NCBI GenBank assembly: GCA_035529075.1
Contig: DATKXK010000014.1
Coordinates: 264,264 to 328,263, forward strand
DNA: 64,000 nucleotides
Direction of reading: 5' to 3'
Source of the DNA: Acidobacteriota bacterium
GTDB lineage: Bacteria > Zixibacteria > MSB-5A5 > GN15 > FEB-12
The position numbers were made by a program, and so were the translations under genes. The notes under the pieces were generated by a model, which was given only the letters and a program-made list of their open reading frames with translations, ran no database searches and was not told the DNA's origin. Of this stretch, positions 33,789 through 42,431 are shown piece by piece. Positions within the stretch are counted from its first letter, which is position 1, and the number at the start of each line of letters is the position of its first letter.

Positions 33789-36551
33789 ATGGTTAGCACC
33801 AGGATGACATCTCTCATCGCCGTCCTCGTTTTCTCACTTGCCCAATTCGTCCAGGCGGATGACGTCGGTCTGGTCAGTCTCTCGAGTCAGGTGGAGGTCG
33901 AACAGGCGACGGCGATCCTCGGGCACGCATACGGAAAAGTAGGTGGCAAGTTCATTGTCGTAGTTTCCGAGACCTCTCGCGACGCTCTTGCGGACATCGG
34001 CATAGACGTTGAAAGCGTGCTGCCTGACGTTGACGTTGCGCTCACCTATCTTGTCCTCCCACCCGAGGTCAGGCGGGACGTCCCAGGGGTTCGCTTCGAG
34101 CAGTTCGGGCGCACGGTTGAGTTTCAGCATGGCGTCCGTCTCGTGGAAATGAGTCGCGTAGCGGCCTCGACTCTGGCCATGACGACCGCGTACAAGGTAA
34201 TCGCGTTGCAGGACAACCCGGTCTTTTTCCATTTCAAACCGCCGACGGTTGCATCGCCTGCGTGGCGGCTGGACGGCTATCCCGTCGATACGCTGGCCGG
34301 TTACGTGCTCGAGGATTCAGTCCAGGCCTATGACACGATCCTGGAGAATTTTTACACCCGTCACATACGGACGGATTCGATTCACCGTGCCCGCGACTGG
34401 ATGGTGCAGAAATTCCTTGACTGGGGGTACACCGACGTCACCACACCTTCGTTCCCTGCAACTGATTACTACGATCCATATGACAGTGTGCCCTGCTACA
34501 ACGTCAAAGTCGTCAAGCCGGGTTACGCTGAACCGGACCGCATCATAGTTATCGGAGCCCATTACGATGCGACAACGTACTATCAGGATGTCCCTCCCTG
34601 GGTACACGCTCCGGGGGCCGACGATAATGCCTCCGGCACAGCGGCCGTGTTGGAAGCTGCCCGTGTCCTGGCCGACGTTCCCCTCAGGAAAACGGTAGTG
34701 TTCATTCCGTTTTCCGCTGAGGAGGGGGGCCTTCACGGTTCGAGCAAGGAAGCCCGGGATTACCGCGCTGCCGGCAGCAACGTCGAAGTGATGATGAACT
34801 ACGACATGATCGGCTTCAGCGCGTATTCCTCGGATTTCGAGCTGCAGGGAGGCGACAATCTGGTGTACCGTGACGTGACGGCTGCCGCCGCCGTGCGTGT
34901 CACGGACCTGAACCCGCTGTTCTACGAAATCTCCGGCGGATCGGATCACTACGCCTTCTGGGAGCAGGGCTATGACATCGTCTGTGGCTCTGAACCCACC
35001 TTTACCCCCGGGTTCCATACCGAGAACGATAATTCGTCACTCCTGGACTTTGAGTACATGACTGAAGCGGTCAGGATGGCGACGGTTTCGGCTGCGATCA
35101 TAGCCGAATCACCGTCCCAACCGATCACGGCCCTCGTCGATGCCGGTGACGGTCAGTCTCTTAACATAGACTGGTTGAACTGTCAGCCGGACGTGTCCTA
35201 TGTAGTCTATCGCGGTGAAAGCCCGGGCGTCTATACTGACAGCGTTGAAGTCGGCACCGGCGTGTGCTCCTACGTCTGGACCGGACTGGCCGAGGGGATC
35301 CGAAGCTACTTTTTCGTGTCCGGAACGGCAGACAACGGCTACCCCACGCTGTCCGCCGTCGAAGTCTCGGAGGTGCCGCTGCTGTATCCGCGCGCTCCGC
35401 AGGGTCCCGTCGCCACGACGGACTCGGCCGTTGTAGACCTTTCCTGGGCCGAGAACGCCGAGGCTGATTTTGCCTATTATAACGTCTATCGGCGGATTGC
35501 CCAGGTAGGCGATTTCACGCTGTACAAGTCTGAAGTGACGGATCCGAGTCTGGCCGATACCAGCGTAGTAGGACACGTCCAGTACAGCTACCGGATAACG
35601 GCGGTCGATCTGGACGGTTACGAGTCAGCGCCCTCTGAGGTTGTCAGCGCGTATGCCGCCACCTTTGACGGCGGGCCGGTCATTGTCGACGCGTTCTCCA
35701 AAGAGAACCAGTACATCCCCGACCAAGTGGCACAGGTGGCCTTCTTTGATACTATAATGGCCGATCTGCCGTACGATCTGGTGGTGCTCGAGGAGATCAG
35801 CGATGCTCTCAACCGGTCCCAGGCCGGTCAGTATTCTTCGCTTATCTGGATTGATGATGACCCGGGTCGCAAGACAATCGACCTGAGCAGTGACGCCCTG
35901 ACCTGGTATGCAGGGTACAGCGGTAACATGCTCATCTCCGGCTACTGGACGATCCAGAGCTGGTCGGCTTCGCCGGTTCCCGTGGACCATACGCTGTATC
36001 AGGATTTCATGATCTCCGGATACACGTACTGGGGGTCGCCGGACTACGTCGGTGCCTTCGGTCAGAACGGATGGCCGTCGATCCAGATGGATCCCAGCCG
36101 TGGGCTGATGGAGTGGCCGAACATTCCGGCTCTGCAGGTCAGGCCCGGAGCTACCGTCATCTACACGTACGACTCGTTTATGGACCTTGATTTTGAAGGG
36201 GAACCGGTGGGCGTAGCCTATGACGGGCCGACGGGGAAGCGGATTGCCCTGTCGTTTCCGATGTACTACCTGACACCGGCCTCGTCGCAGGCGCTGATGA
36301 GCAAGGTGATCGAGTACTTTGGCGAGGCGTTCGTGCCGGCCGACAACGGCGATCTGAACGGCGACCAGGTGGTGGATATCGGCGATCTTACTTTGATGAT
36401 CGACTACCTGTTCATCTCGATGCAGCCTCTATCCGACCCGAATACTGCCGATATTAACTCTGACTGTGTTATCGACATTGGCGACCTGACGACTCTGATC
36501 GCATACCTGTTTATCAGCGAGATCGAGCTTCTTCCCGGTTGTGTAGAGTAG
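33789..36551 (+). CDS. Secreted M28 metallopeptidase with FN3 and dockerin modules (copy B)
   Basis: A 920-residue paralogue of the preceding gene with the same domain order: signal peptide (LIAVLVFSLAQFVQA), shared N-terminal domain, M28 catalytic domain with all metal ligands (IGAHYDATTY, GADDNASGT, FSAEEGGLHGS, NYDMIGF, GSDHYAFW), two FN3-like domains, the FDGG module, and a dockerin pair (NGDQVVDIGDLTLMIDYLF; NSDCVIDIGDLTTLIAYLF) ending GCVE. The start is ATG 33789, with CAGGAGGA at 33778-33785; an upstream in-frame start at 33687 lies within the leader. Its own promoter and a terminator (36590-36625) make it monocistronic. Confidence 0.85.
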   Translation: MVSTRMTSLIAVLVFSLAQFVQADDVGLVSLSSQVEVEQATAILGHAYGKVGGKFIVVVSETSRDALADIGIDVESVLPDVDVALTYLVLPPEVRRDVPGVRFEQFGRTVEFQHGVRLVEMSRVAASTLAMTTAYKVIALQDNPVFFHFKPPTVASPAWRLDGYPVDTLAGYVLEDSVQAYDTILENFYTRHIRTDSIHRARDWMVQKFLDWGYTDVTTPSFPATDYYDPYDSVPCYNVKVVKPGYAEPDRIIVIGAHYDATTYYQDVPPWVHAPGADDNASGTAAVLEAARVLADVPLRKTVVFIPFSAEEGGLHGSSKEARDYRAAGSNVEVMMNYDMIGFSAYSSDFELQGGDNLVYRDVTAAAAVRVTDLNPLFYEISGGSDHYAFWEQGYDIVCGSEPTFTPGFHTENDNSSLLDFEYMTEAVRMATVSAAIIAESPSQPITALVDAGDGQSLNIDWLNCQPDVSYVVYRGESPGVYTDSVEVGTGVCSYVWTGLAEGIRSYFFVSGTADNGYPTLSAVEVSEVPLLYPRAPQGPVATTDSAVVDLSWAENAEADFAYYNVYRRIAQVGDFTLYKSEVTDPSLADTSVVGHVQYSYRITAVDLDGYESAPSEVVSAYAATFDGGPVIVDAFSKENQYIPDQVAQVAFFDTIMADLPYDLVVLEEISDALNRSQAGQYSSLIWIDDDPGRKTIDLSSDALTWYAGYSGNMLISGYWTIQSWSASPVPVDHTLYQDFMISGYTYWGSPDYVGAFGQNGWPSIQMDPSRGLMEWPNIPALQVRPGATVIYTYDSFMDLDFEGEPVGVAYDGPTGKRIALSFPMYYLTPASSQALMSKVIEYFGEAFVPADNGDLNGDQVVDIGDLTLMIDYLFISMQPLSDPNTADINSDCVIDIGDLTTLIAYLFISEIELLPGCVE
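35583..36551 (+). repeat. Long direct repeat shared with copy A (second occurrence)
   Basis: Counterpart of 32538-33506; see that entry. The shared stretch covers the end of the second FN3 domain, the FDGG module and the dockerin. Confidence 0.8.
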
Positions 36552-36589
36552 TTGCGATCTCGGCGTTTTACTGAGCGGCAACCTGCCGC

Positions 36590-36625
36590 CCGATGGCTCG
36601 GCCCCGGCCGGGCCATCGGTCTTTT
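36590..36625 (+). terminator. Intrinsic terminator after M28 copy B
   Basis: CCGATGGCTCGGCC and GGCCGGGCCATCGG form a long stem with one T-G wobble and a tight CC-centred loop (36590-36619), followed by TCTTTT. Confidence 0.8.
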
Positions 36626-36682
36626 CCCCTGCCCCCAATTGCAAGCAGCCAACCAGACAGGGTAACGCCGCCATGTTTCTGC

Positions 36683-36710
36683 TTGACAGGCCGGCCCATC
36701 TTGTTAAATT
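36683..36710 (+). promoter_or_regulatory. Promoter of M28 copy C
   Basis: TTGACA (36683-36688), a 16-base spacer, TAAATT (36705-36710), identical in boxes and spacing to the promoter of copy B. The ATG at 36815 gives a leader of about 100 bases. Confidence 0.65.
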
Positions 36711-36736
36711 ATAAGAGGTTGCGTTACTTCGAATAT

Positions 36737-36772
36737 GGTCGGCAAACCGTTAAGCTTTACCGGCTGCCGACC
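36737..36772 (+). promoter_or_regulatory. Leader hairpin before M28 copy C
   Basis: GGTCGGCA (36737-36744) and TGCCGACC (36765-36772) form a perfect 8-bp stem with a 20-base loop inside the predicted 5' untranslated leader. No equivalent stem is obvious in the leader of copy B. Confidence 0.4.
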
Positions 36773-36814
36773 GTAACTGTCAATACGGAAATCTTTTGAG
36801 CCCCGGAGGTTGCT

Positions 36815-39568
36815 ATGACCGCTGGCAGCAAGCCACTGATCGCCTGTCTTGTCATACTTCTCTTGACCTCGTTCTCCGCAGCCGAGGACATCGGTCTTGT
36901 TTCAATCAACAGCCAGACCGACATGGAACAGGCCACCGAGATCATCGGACAGGCTTACGGCAAGACAAACAAGAAGTTTGTCGTCGTGCTTACCGAGGTT
37001 ATGCAGCAACGGCTGGCTGATGTCGGCATTGAAGTGCAGATCGTGCTGCCGGACGCGGATATCGAAAATAGTTACGTGGTCTTTCAGGCGTGCGCCCGCG
37101 GCCCGGCCATGGGGCTTGACCTGGATCAGTTGGGACGCACTGTCGAACTCGGCCTGGGCCTGCACCTGGCTCAGATGAGCCGGGTGGCGGCGTCGATGCT
37201 GTCCCAGGAGACGGGATACACGGCCATTCGGCTTACGGACCGGCCCATCGATTTCCACTATACGCCCCCGGTAGTTGCGGCGCCGGTTGCGCCGGAAGCG
37301 AGTTTCCCAACGGACACGCTCGTCAACCACGTAAGTCTGGACTCTGTTTTCGCCTTTGACACCAGGCTCGAGGACTTCTATACGCGCTACGTCTATACTG
37401 ATTCCATAGACCGCGCCCGGGACTGGATGGTTTCCAAATTCCTTAGTTGGGGCTATACGGATGTCACGGCGCCTTACTTCTGGTACTATGGCCCGTTGTG
37501 GAATGTCGTGGCTGTCAAGCCGGGTTACGCCGAACCTGAGAAGGTAATTGTGGTGGCGGCGCACTATGATGCGGTAACCTATGATCAGCCTCAGCCCACT
37601 GAAATTTACGCACCCGGGGCCGACGATAACGCGTCCGGAACCGCACTCGTTCTCGAACTGGCACGCGTCCTGGCCGATGTCCCGGTGCGGAAGACTATCA
37701 TGTTCGTCCCGGTCACGGCCGAGGAGATCGGTCTGGTCGGGTCCCGGCACATTGCCCAGGAACTGAAACAGGACGGAGTTGATGTCGAGGTCATGTACAA
37801 CGCCGACATGATCGGCTTCACCGGCGGACAGCCCTGGTATATCGACGTGGAGGGCGGAGACATCGAGATCTATCGCGACATCACCGGGGCGGCGGGCGAT
37901 CGGCTGACCTCGCTAATGCCCATTTTACTCCCCGTGATGTCAAGCAACTCGGATCACTCATCGTTCTATAACCAGGGATTCAGCGTCGTCCACGCCATTG
38001 AGACGAATTTCAACACGGCCGGCTGGCACACCATCCTGGATATTTCGTCCCGGCTGAATTTCCCGTACATGACTGACGTCGTCAAGATGATGCTGGCCTC
38101 GGTGCTTATCGTCGCCGAGTCGCCGGGACCACCGACAGTAGACAACATAGTTGATATTGGGGATGGTCAGTCGCTTGATATCCACTGGTCCCCCTGCTCC
38201 CCTGACGCATCGTATCGGATCTATCGAGGCGTGAGTCCCGGCGTGTATACCGATTCTGTCCTCGTCACTCCCGGTGCCTGTCATTATGAATGGACAGACC
38301 TCACCGAGGGCGTCCGCTATTACTTCCTCGCCATGGGCGAAGCTCCGAACGGGTACCGGTCGCTTTACGGTATCGAAGGTTCCGAAATGCCGCTTGTCTA
38401 TCCGAGGGCGCCGCTGAACCCTTACGTCGAGTCCGACTCTGCGGCCATACTTCTTTCGTGGGATGCAAACCGGGAAGCCGATTTTTCAGACTACAATGTG
38501 TATCGCAGGATGGATGACCTGAGCAGCTTCGTGCTGCTCCGGTCTTACGTGTCCGGCACCAGCATTGTCGACACCGCCGTTTTCGGACAGATTGAATACC
38601 ATTATCGGGTGACGGCCGTCGACCTCGACGGCCATGAATCCGCGCCGTCGGTTGCCGTGAGCGCGTACGCCGCTACCTTCGACGGGGGGCCGATGGTGGC
38701 CGACGCGTTTTCCAAAGAGAATCAGTACATTCCTTTACAGGCCGAGCAGGAAGCCTGGCTCGATACTGTCTTTGCCGGCGTTCCGCACGGTCTGGCCGTT
38801 CTGGAGGAGTCGAAGGATACGCTGACGCGATCACAGGTCGGCCCGTATTCCTCGCTGATCTGGATAGATGACGACCCCGCTCGAAAGACGATTGACGAGA
38901 GCATCGGCACGCTCAACTGGTTTTCCGGGTTCGGAACCAACCTGCTGATTTCGGGCTACTACACGATTCTCGGATGGTCCGGCTCTCCTGTTCCCTCGAG
39001 TCACATGCTGTACACCGATTTCATGATCTCCGGTTATAACTACTGGGGCTCTCCTGATTTCGTCGGTGCCCATGGTCAGGACGGCTGGCCGTCAGTCGAG
39101 ATTGACCCCGCTCGCGGCATTGATGAATGGCCGAATATCCCGGCCCTGCAGGTCAGGCCCGGAGCCACGGTTATCTATACTTACGACTCGTATATCGACT
39201 ACCCGGATTTTGAAGGGGAGCCGGTGGGCGTGGCCTATGACGGACCGACGGGCAAACGCATCGCCCTGTCGTTTCCGATCTACTACCTGACGCCGGCCTC
39301 CGCCCAGGCGCTTATCGCCAAGGCGCTCGACTACTTCGGAGAATCGTTTGTGCCGGCCGAGAACGGCGATTTGAATGCTGACGGCGTCGTCGACATTGCC
39401 GATCTGACTATAATGATCGACTATCTCTTCATATCCAAGCTGCCGTTGTCTGATCTCAACGCGGCAGATGTTAACGCTGACTGCATCGTCGATATTGGCG
39501 ACGTTACCTTGCTCATTGCCTACCTGTTCATGTCCGGCCCCGACCTGCTGCCCGGCTGCGTTGAGTAG
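36815..39568 (+). CDS. Secreted M28 metallopeptidase with FN3 and dockerin modules (copy C)
   Basis: A 917-residue third paralogue, more diverged than A and B are from each other. Signal peptide (LIACLVILLLTSFSAAEDI), N-terminal shared domain, M28 domain with ligands in AAHYDAVTY, GADDNASGT, VTAEEIGLVGS, YNADMIGF and NSDHSSFY, FN3-like domains, the module starting FDGGPMVADAFSKENQYIP, and a dockerin pair (NADGVVDIADLTIMIDYLF; NADCIVDIGDVTLLIAYLF) ending GCVE. CCGGAGG lies 7 bases before the ATG. A strong hairpin follows (39602-39635). Differences near the active-site rim (no tyrosine-rich loop of copies A and B) may mean a changed specificity. Confidence 0.85.
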   Translation: MTAGSKPLIACLVILLLTSFSAAEDIGLVSINSQTDMEQATEIIGQAYGKTNKKFVVVLTEVMQQRLADVGIEVQIVLPDADIENSYVVFQACARGPAMGLDLDQLGRTVELGLGLHLAQMSRVAASMLSQETGYTAIRLTDRPIDFHYTPPVVAAPVAPEASFPTDTLVNHVSLDSVFAFDTRLEDFYTRYVYTDSIDRARDWMVSKFLSWGYTDVTAPYFWYYGPLWNVVAVKPGYAEPEKVIVVAAHYDAVTYDQPQPTEIYAPGADDNASGTALVLELARVLADVPVRKTIMFVPVTAEEIGLVGSRHIAQELKQDGVDVEVMYNADMIGFTGGQPWYIDVEGGDIEIYRDITGAAGDRLTSLMPILLPVMSSNSDHSSFYNQGFSVVHAIETNFNTAGWHTILDISSRLNFPYMTDVVKMMLASVLIVAESPGPPTVDNIVDIGDGQSLDIHWSPCSPDASYRIYRGVSPGVYTDSVLVTPGACHYEWTDLTEGVRYYFLAMGEAPNGYRSLYGIEGSEMPLVYPRAPLNPYVESDSAAILLSWDANREADFSDYNVYRRMDDLSSFVLLRSYVSGTSIVDTAVFGQIEYHYRVTAVDLDGHESAPSVAVSAYAATFDGGPMVADAFSKENQYIPLQAEQEAWLDTVFAGVPHGLAVLEESKDTLTRSQVGPYSSLIWIDDDPARKTIDESIGTLNWFSGFGTNLLISGYYTILGWSGSPVPSSHMLYTDFMISGYNYWGSPDFVGAHGQDGWPSVEIDPARGIDEWPNIPALQVRPGATVIYTYDSYIDYPDFEGEPVGVAYDGPTGKRIALSFPIYYLTPASAQALIAKALDYFGESFVPAENGDLNADGVVDIADLTIMIDYLFISKLPLSDLNAADVNADCIVDIGDVTLLIAYLFMSGPDLLPGCVE

Positions 39569-39601
39569 ACGGCGGCCGCGCGCCCCCGAGGCCGAAGATC
39601 C

Positions 39602-39641
39602 GCGTGGCGGTCTGTCAGTTGTCAGACCGCCACGCTTGTTT
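39602..39641 (+). terminator. Intrinsic terminator after M28 copy C
   Basis: GCGTGGCGGTCTG (39602-39614) pairs perfectly with CAGACCGCCACGC (39623-39635) over 13 bp with an 8-base loop, followed by TTGTTT. Confidence 0.75.
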
Positions 39642-39720
39642 ACCCGAGGTAAGATCGAGAATCCGCGCCGCCGGGGTCGGGGCTGACCGGCACCCGGGTT
39701 CAGAGCGGGGCGAAGGTAGT

Positions 39721-39735
39721 TTCACAAATTGTGAA
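39721..39735. promoter_or_regulatory. 15-bp palindrome TTCACAAATTGTGAA
   Basis: A perfect palindrome matching that at 29958-29972 except for two symmetric, compensating changes. It lies about 148 bases before the gene at 39883. Confidence 0.5.
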
Positions 39736-39882
39736 GTCGCAGGTTTGTCGGGGTGATTCGGCCTGCCCCCCGGCCGGGCATCCCGGCCGTATCCCGGGCC
39801 CCTTTGCCGTTTATCCTGCTGACTGACAGTTAATTGGCAATCCGGCCCGAGAGAGGGCACAGGGATTGCTCTGGACGCGGAC

Positions 39883-40698
39883 ATGAGCGCCGGTCTGATT
39901 CCAGATATCACCCTGCTGAGTTGCCACCGGGTCTATCCGTATGAGTGGCCGTCCAGAGAAGCCGGCCGCTTCCCGGTCCAGCGGACGCCCTACGACGTGA
40001 TCAGACACCCGTTCCCCGTGATGCACCTTGAGCAGGACAGATACCTCCTGCTTGACGGCTCTGAAATGTTTCGGCAGATGGTGGATATGGGAATCCAGCA
40101 CCTGCCGGTTCAGATCTGTGATTGTGAGCACCTGCGTGTCCTGGACGAACCGCTGGGACTTGTCGGCTTTGGCCTGGAGGATCTGACCGAGATAGTCGCC
40201 GGTTTTCCGGACCAGATGGCCGTCTGCGACGACGGGTCGAGCCCGCCGGTGGGTACTCTGGAACTGCAGTTTTCATTCGAGAAAGCCGGCTCCAAACGGG
40301 TGTTCCTGCGCCAGACAAACTGCACCGGCTGTCCTGAAGCCTTGCAGCACGTGTTCCACGCCATCGAAAGGAAAGGCCGGTACATGCCGGTGCGCTGTGA
40401 GACTCTCTGGACGGGCGTCGTCTACAAGGCAGCGCCGCTGACGGGCACCGTAACGTTGCCCTCTTTCAGCCTCGATGACGTCGCAACAGCCGTCGCCTCC
40501 GGCCGGCTGTACCCGCCGCACGTGCTCAGAGTCCAGCCGGCTTCCCGCGTACTCAGCATTGACTTTCCCTTGTCCGTGCTTCGATCGAACACGTCAATCG
40601 AAGAAAAGGGATTGTTCCTTCGCGATCTCATTGCCTATCGAGAGAGTTCCCACAGAATTACGTACTTCACAGGGCACGTCTACCTGTTGAACCGTTGA
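39883..40698 (+). CDS. ParB/SbnI-like domain protein
   Basis: A 271-residue cytoplasmic protein. The N-terminal half (about 38-80: HPFPVMHLEQDRYLLLDGSE, then MFRQMVDMGIQHLPVQIC) resembles the ParB-N-like fold of SbnI and of archaeal free-serine kinases, with LLDG in place of the usual V-D-G-H-H-R. The C-terminal half has no family I recognise, though the TNCTGCPEAL segment holds two cysteines. Candidates are a serine-kinase-like enzyme or a ligand-sensing regulator. It lies 42 bases upstream of a ferredoxin and a geranylgeranyl-reductase homologue, so a link to that pathway is possible. No clear ribosome site precedes ATG 39883. Confidence 0.5.
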   Translation: MSAGLIPDITLLSCHRVYPYEWPSREAGRFPVQRTPYDVIRHPFPVMHLEQDRYLLLDGSEMFRQMVDMGIQHLPVQICDCEHLRVLDEPLGLVGFGLEDLTEIVAGFPDQMAVCDDGSSPPVGTLELQFSFEKAGSKRVFLRQTNCTGCPEALQHVFHAIERKGRYMPVRCETLWTGVVYKAAPLTGTVTLPSFSLDDVATAVASGRLYPPHVLRVQPASRVLSIDFPLSVLRSNTSIEEKGLFLRDLIAYRESSHRITYFTGHVYLLNR

Positions 40699-40740
40699 AA
40701 AACCGCTTGAATCGCAGCGGACGCCCCGGTAGATTTGTTC

Positions 40741-40917
40741 GTGCTTGTAACTGACAATAACGTCTGCCTGCGATGTGGGGGGTGTGTTCCCATCTGCCCT
40801 CACGAAGCCCTCGTACTAACAAGATCCGAAATTGTCTGTATGGCCGGACTCTGCGACCTATGCGGTGACTGCGTGCTGTTCTGCCCGGTTACCGCTCTGG
40901 GGCTGGCCTGTGCGTAG
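40741..40917 (+). CDS. 2[4Fe-4S] ferredoxin
   Basis: A 58-residue protein carrying two complete cluster motifs, CLRCGGCVPICP and CDLCGDCVLFCP, as in bacterial and archaeal dicluster ferredoxins. The start is either GTG 40741 or TTG 40735; neither has a good ribosome site. Its last bases overlap the start of the flavoprotein gene (40910), which implies tight coupling. Its likely role is as electron donor to that reductase; the ferredoxin next to the archaeal geranylgeranyl reductase of Methanosarcina acts this way. Confidence 0.85.
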   Translation: MLVTDNNVCLRCGGCVPICPHEALVLTRSEIVCMAGLCDLCGDCVLFCPVTALGLACA

Positions 40918-42088
40918 TTCGTGCGATCTCCTGGTTGTCGGCGCCGGATTGGCCGGTCTGATGGCCGGACTGACGGCCGTCCGCGAAGGTATCAGCGTTA
41001 CGATAGTCGAAAAGGGCGACCGCGTGGGGTATCCGCTCAACTGCGGCGAGGGAGTGGCGAGGGTCTCGGTTGACGGTATCCTCGACATCGAACCAGGCTG
41101 GATCAGAACCCGTATTCATCACGGGCTGCTCGTTTCTCCATCCGGGCACACCTATAAGTTGGACCTGCCCAATGCCGGTTACATCCTGAACCGTCCGGCC
41201 ATGCAGCAGGGTCTCGCCGATGCTTTCCAGGCTGCCGGGGGGACACTTATGACCGGCCATCGGGCCACCGGGCTTCAGTCCGGGCAGGAAGGGTTTCAGG
41301 GTGTCGTCGTGGAATCTTCGGACAACCCGGAGCTACCCATCAGCGCCGCCGTCGTCGTAGCGGCTGACGGTGTCGAAAGCACGATAGCCCGCATAGCCGG
41401 AATCGATAACCGCCTGGACCCCCGGACCACCGAATCCTTCCTTCAATACTACGTCAGGAAAGTTTCGGTAGTACCGGACCAGATTGAGGTCCACGTTGGT
41501 TCAAACGTGGCCGTGCGCTCGTATCTGTGGATTTTCCCGAGGGGAGCGGATGAAGTCGGCGTCGGTCTTGGCGTCGCTGCGGACTCTGAATGCAGCCCCA
41601 AAGACCTTCTGAACCGCTTTGTGGCCGGCCGGTTTCCTGAGGGGGAAGTGGTGGGCACCAGCGGCGGCGCCTCGCCGCGCTATCAGGGCCCGGACAGGCT
41701 GGCCGAGAAGAACTTGCTGGTCGTCGGGGATGCTGCCCGTGTCCTGGATTCGGCCACGGGGGCCGGTATCGCCAACGCTCTGTTGTCGGGCCAGATGGCC
41801 GGAAGAGCCGCCGCGGCGTGGTGTCGACGGACGGACCGGTCGCTCGACCGGCTTCACGCCGTCTATCCCGGAGAGTTCACCAGGCAGAAGCACGACCAGC
41901 TTCAGCGCTACCGGCGAATCAAGGAGTTTCTGGACCGGCTTTCCGACGACGATCTCGACGAGATCGTCCTGGCGGTCGACCGGTACTTCGAGACAAAAAC
42001 GGTTGACTCCGCTAGTCCGGTTGCTGTCCTTTTGCAGATAATCAGCGAAAAGCCCCGCCTGCTCGGGCTGGCGAGGCACCTGTTTTGA
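40910..42088 (+). CDS. Geranylgeranyl reductase-family flavoprotein
   Basis: A 392-residue FAD enzyme that saturates isoprenoid double bonds. The dinucleotide fold LLVVGAGLAGLMAG is at the N-terminus, followed by the family motif PLNCGEGV, the substrate-binding motif YLWIFPRGADEVGVGLG (Y-x-W-x-F-P) near 204 and the second FAD motif GDAARVLDSATGAGIANAL near 270. The start is a GTG at 40910 overlapping the ferredoxin stop; an apparent longer frame would run through the ferredoxin gene. Possible substrates are geranylgeranyl lipids, a menaquinone side chain or polyprenol. Sequence cannot decide between these. Confidence 0.8.
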   Translation: MRSSCDLLVVGAGLAGLMAGLTAVREGISVTIVEKGDRVGYPLNCGEGVARVSVDGILDIEPGWIRTRIHHGLLVSPSGHTYKLDLPNAGYILNRPAMQQGLADAFQAAGGTLMTGHRATGLQSGQEGFQGVVVESSDNPELPISAAVVVAADGVESTIARIAGIDNRLDPRTTESFLQYYVRKVSVVPDQIEVHVGSNVAVRSYLWIFPRGADEVGVGLGVAADSECSPKDLLNRFVAGRFPEGEVVGTSGGASPRYQGPDRLAEKNLLVVGDAARVLDSATGAGIANALLSGQMAGRAAAAWCRRTDRSLDRLHAVYPGEFTRQKHDQLQRYRRIKEFLDRLSDDDLDEIVLAVDRYFETKTVDSASPVAVLLQIISEKPRLLGLARHLF

Positions 42089-42116
42089 TAAACGGCGGAT
42101 TAGGGTGTTGGCGGAT

Positions 42117-42371
42117 TTAACCGAGCTTGTTGACGAAGCTGGCGAGGCGCGACTTATGCCGGTTGGCGTGTCCCCTGTGAATCAGCTTCAGGCTGGCGGC
42201 CTGGTCCAGCATGCTGATCGCCTCGCGGAGCTTTTTGGCGGCCTCCTCCTTGCTCGTTTCGGTACGGACCGCTTTGACAACGTTGCGCATACGGGAGCGG
42301 AAGGCGCGGTTGCGCTGCCTCTGCTCCTCGGAGGTTCTTACTCGCTTCTTGCACGACTTGTGGACCGGCAT
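42117..42371 (-). CDS. rpsT: 30S ribosomal protein S20
   Basis: An 84-residue, highly basic minus-strand protein that binds 16S rRNA in the 30S body. The family pattern is clear: KRVRTSEEQRQRNRAFRSRM, then VKAVRTETSKEEAAKKLREA and the C-terminal HRGHANRHKSRLASFVNKL. It is transcribed divergently from murJ across 60 bases and converges on the reductase gene, with 28 bases between stops and no obvious terminator. Confidence 0.93.
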   Translation of the reverse strand: MPVHKSCKKRVRTSEEQRQRNRAFRSRMRNVVKAVRTETSKEEAAKKLREAISMLDQAASLKLIHRGHANRHKSRLASFVNKLG

Positions 42372-42431
42372 CTACACCCTTTCAATTGGCTATGAACAAA
42401 TCAGCTTACAAATATAATCGACAGATCCGTT

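Larger units (their letters stand above)
39569..39882 (+). other. 314-base intergenic region
   Basis: It holds the terminator at 39602-39641 and the 15-bp palindrome at 39721-39735. A stem GCAATCC (39837-39843)/GGATTGC (39863-39869) lies close to the next gene and may be a leader hairpin. I see no further gene. Confidence 0.55.
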
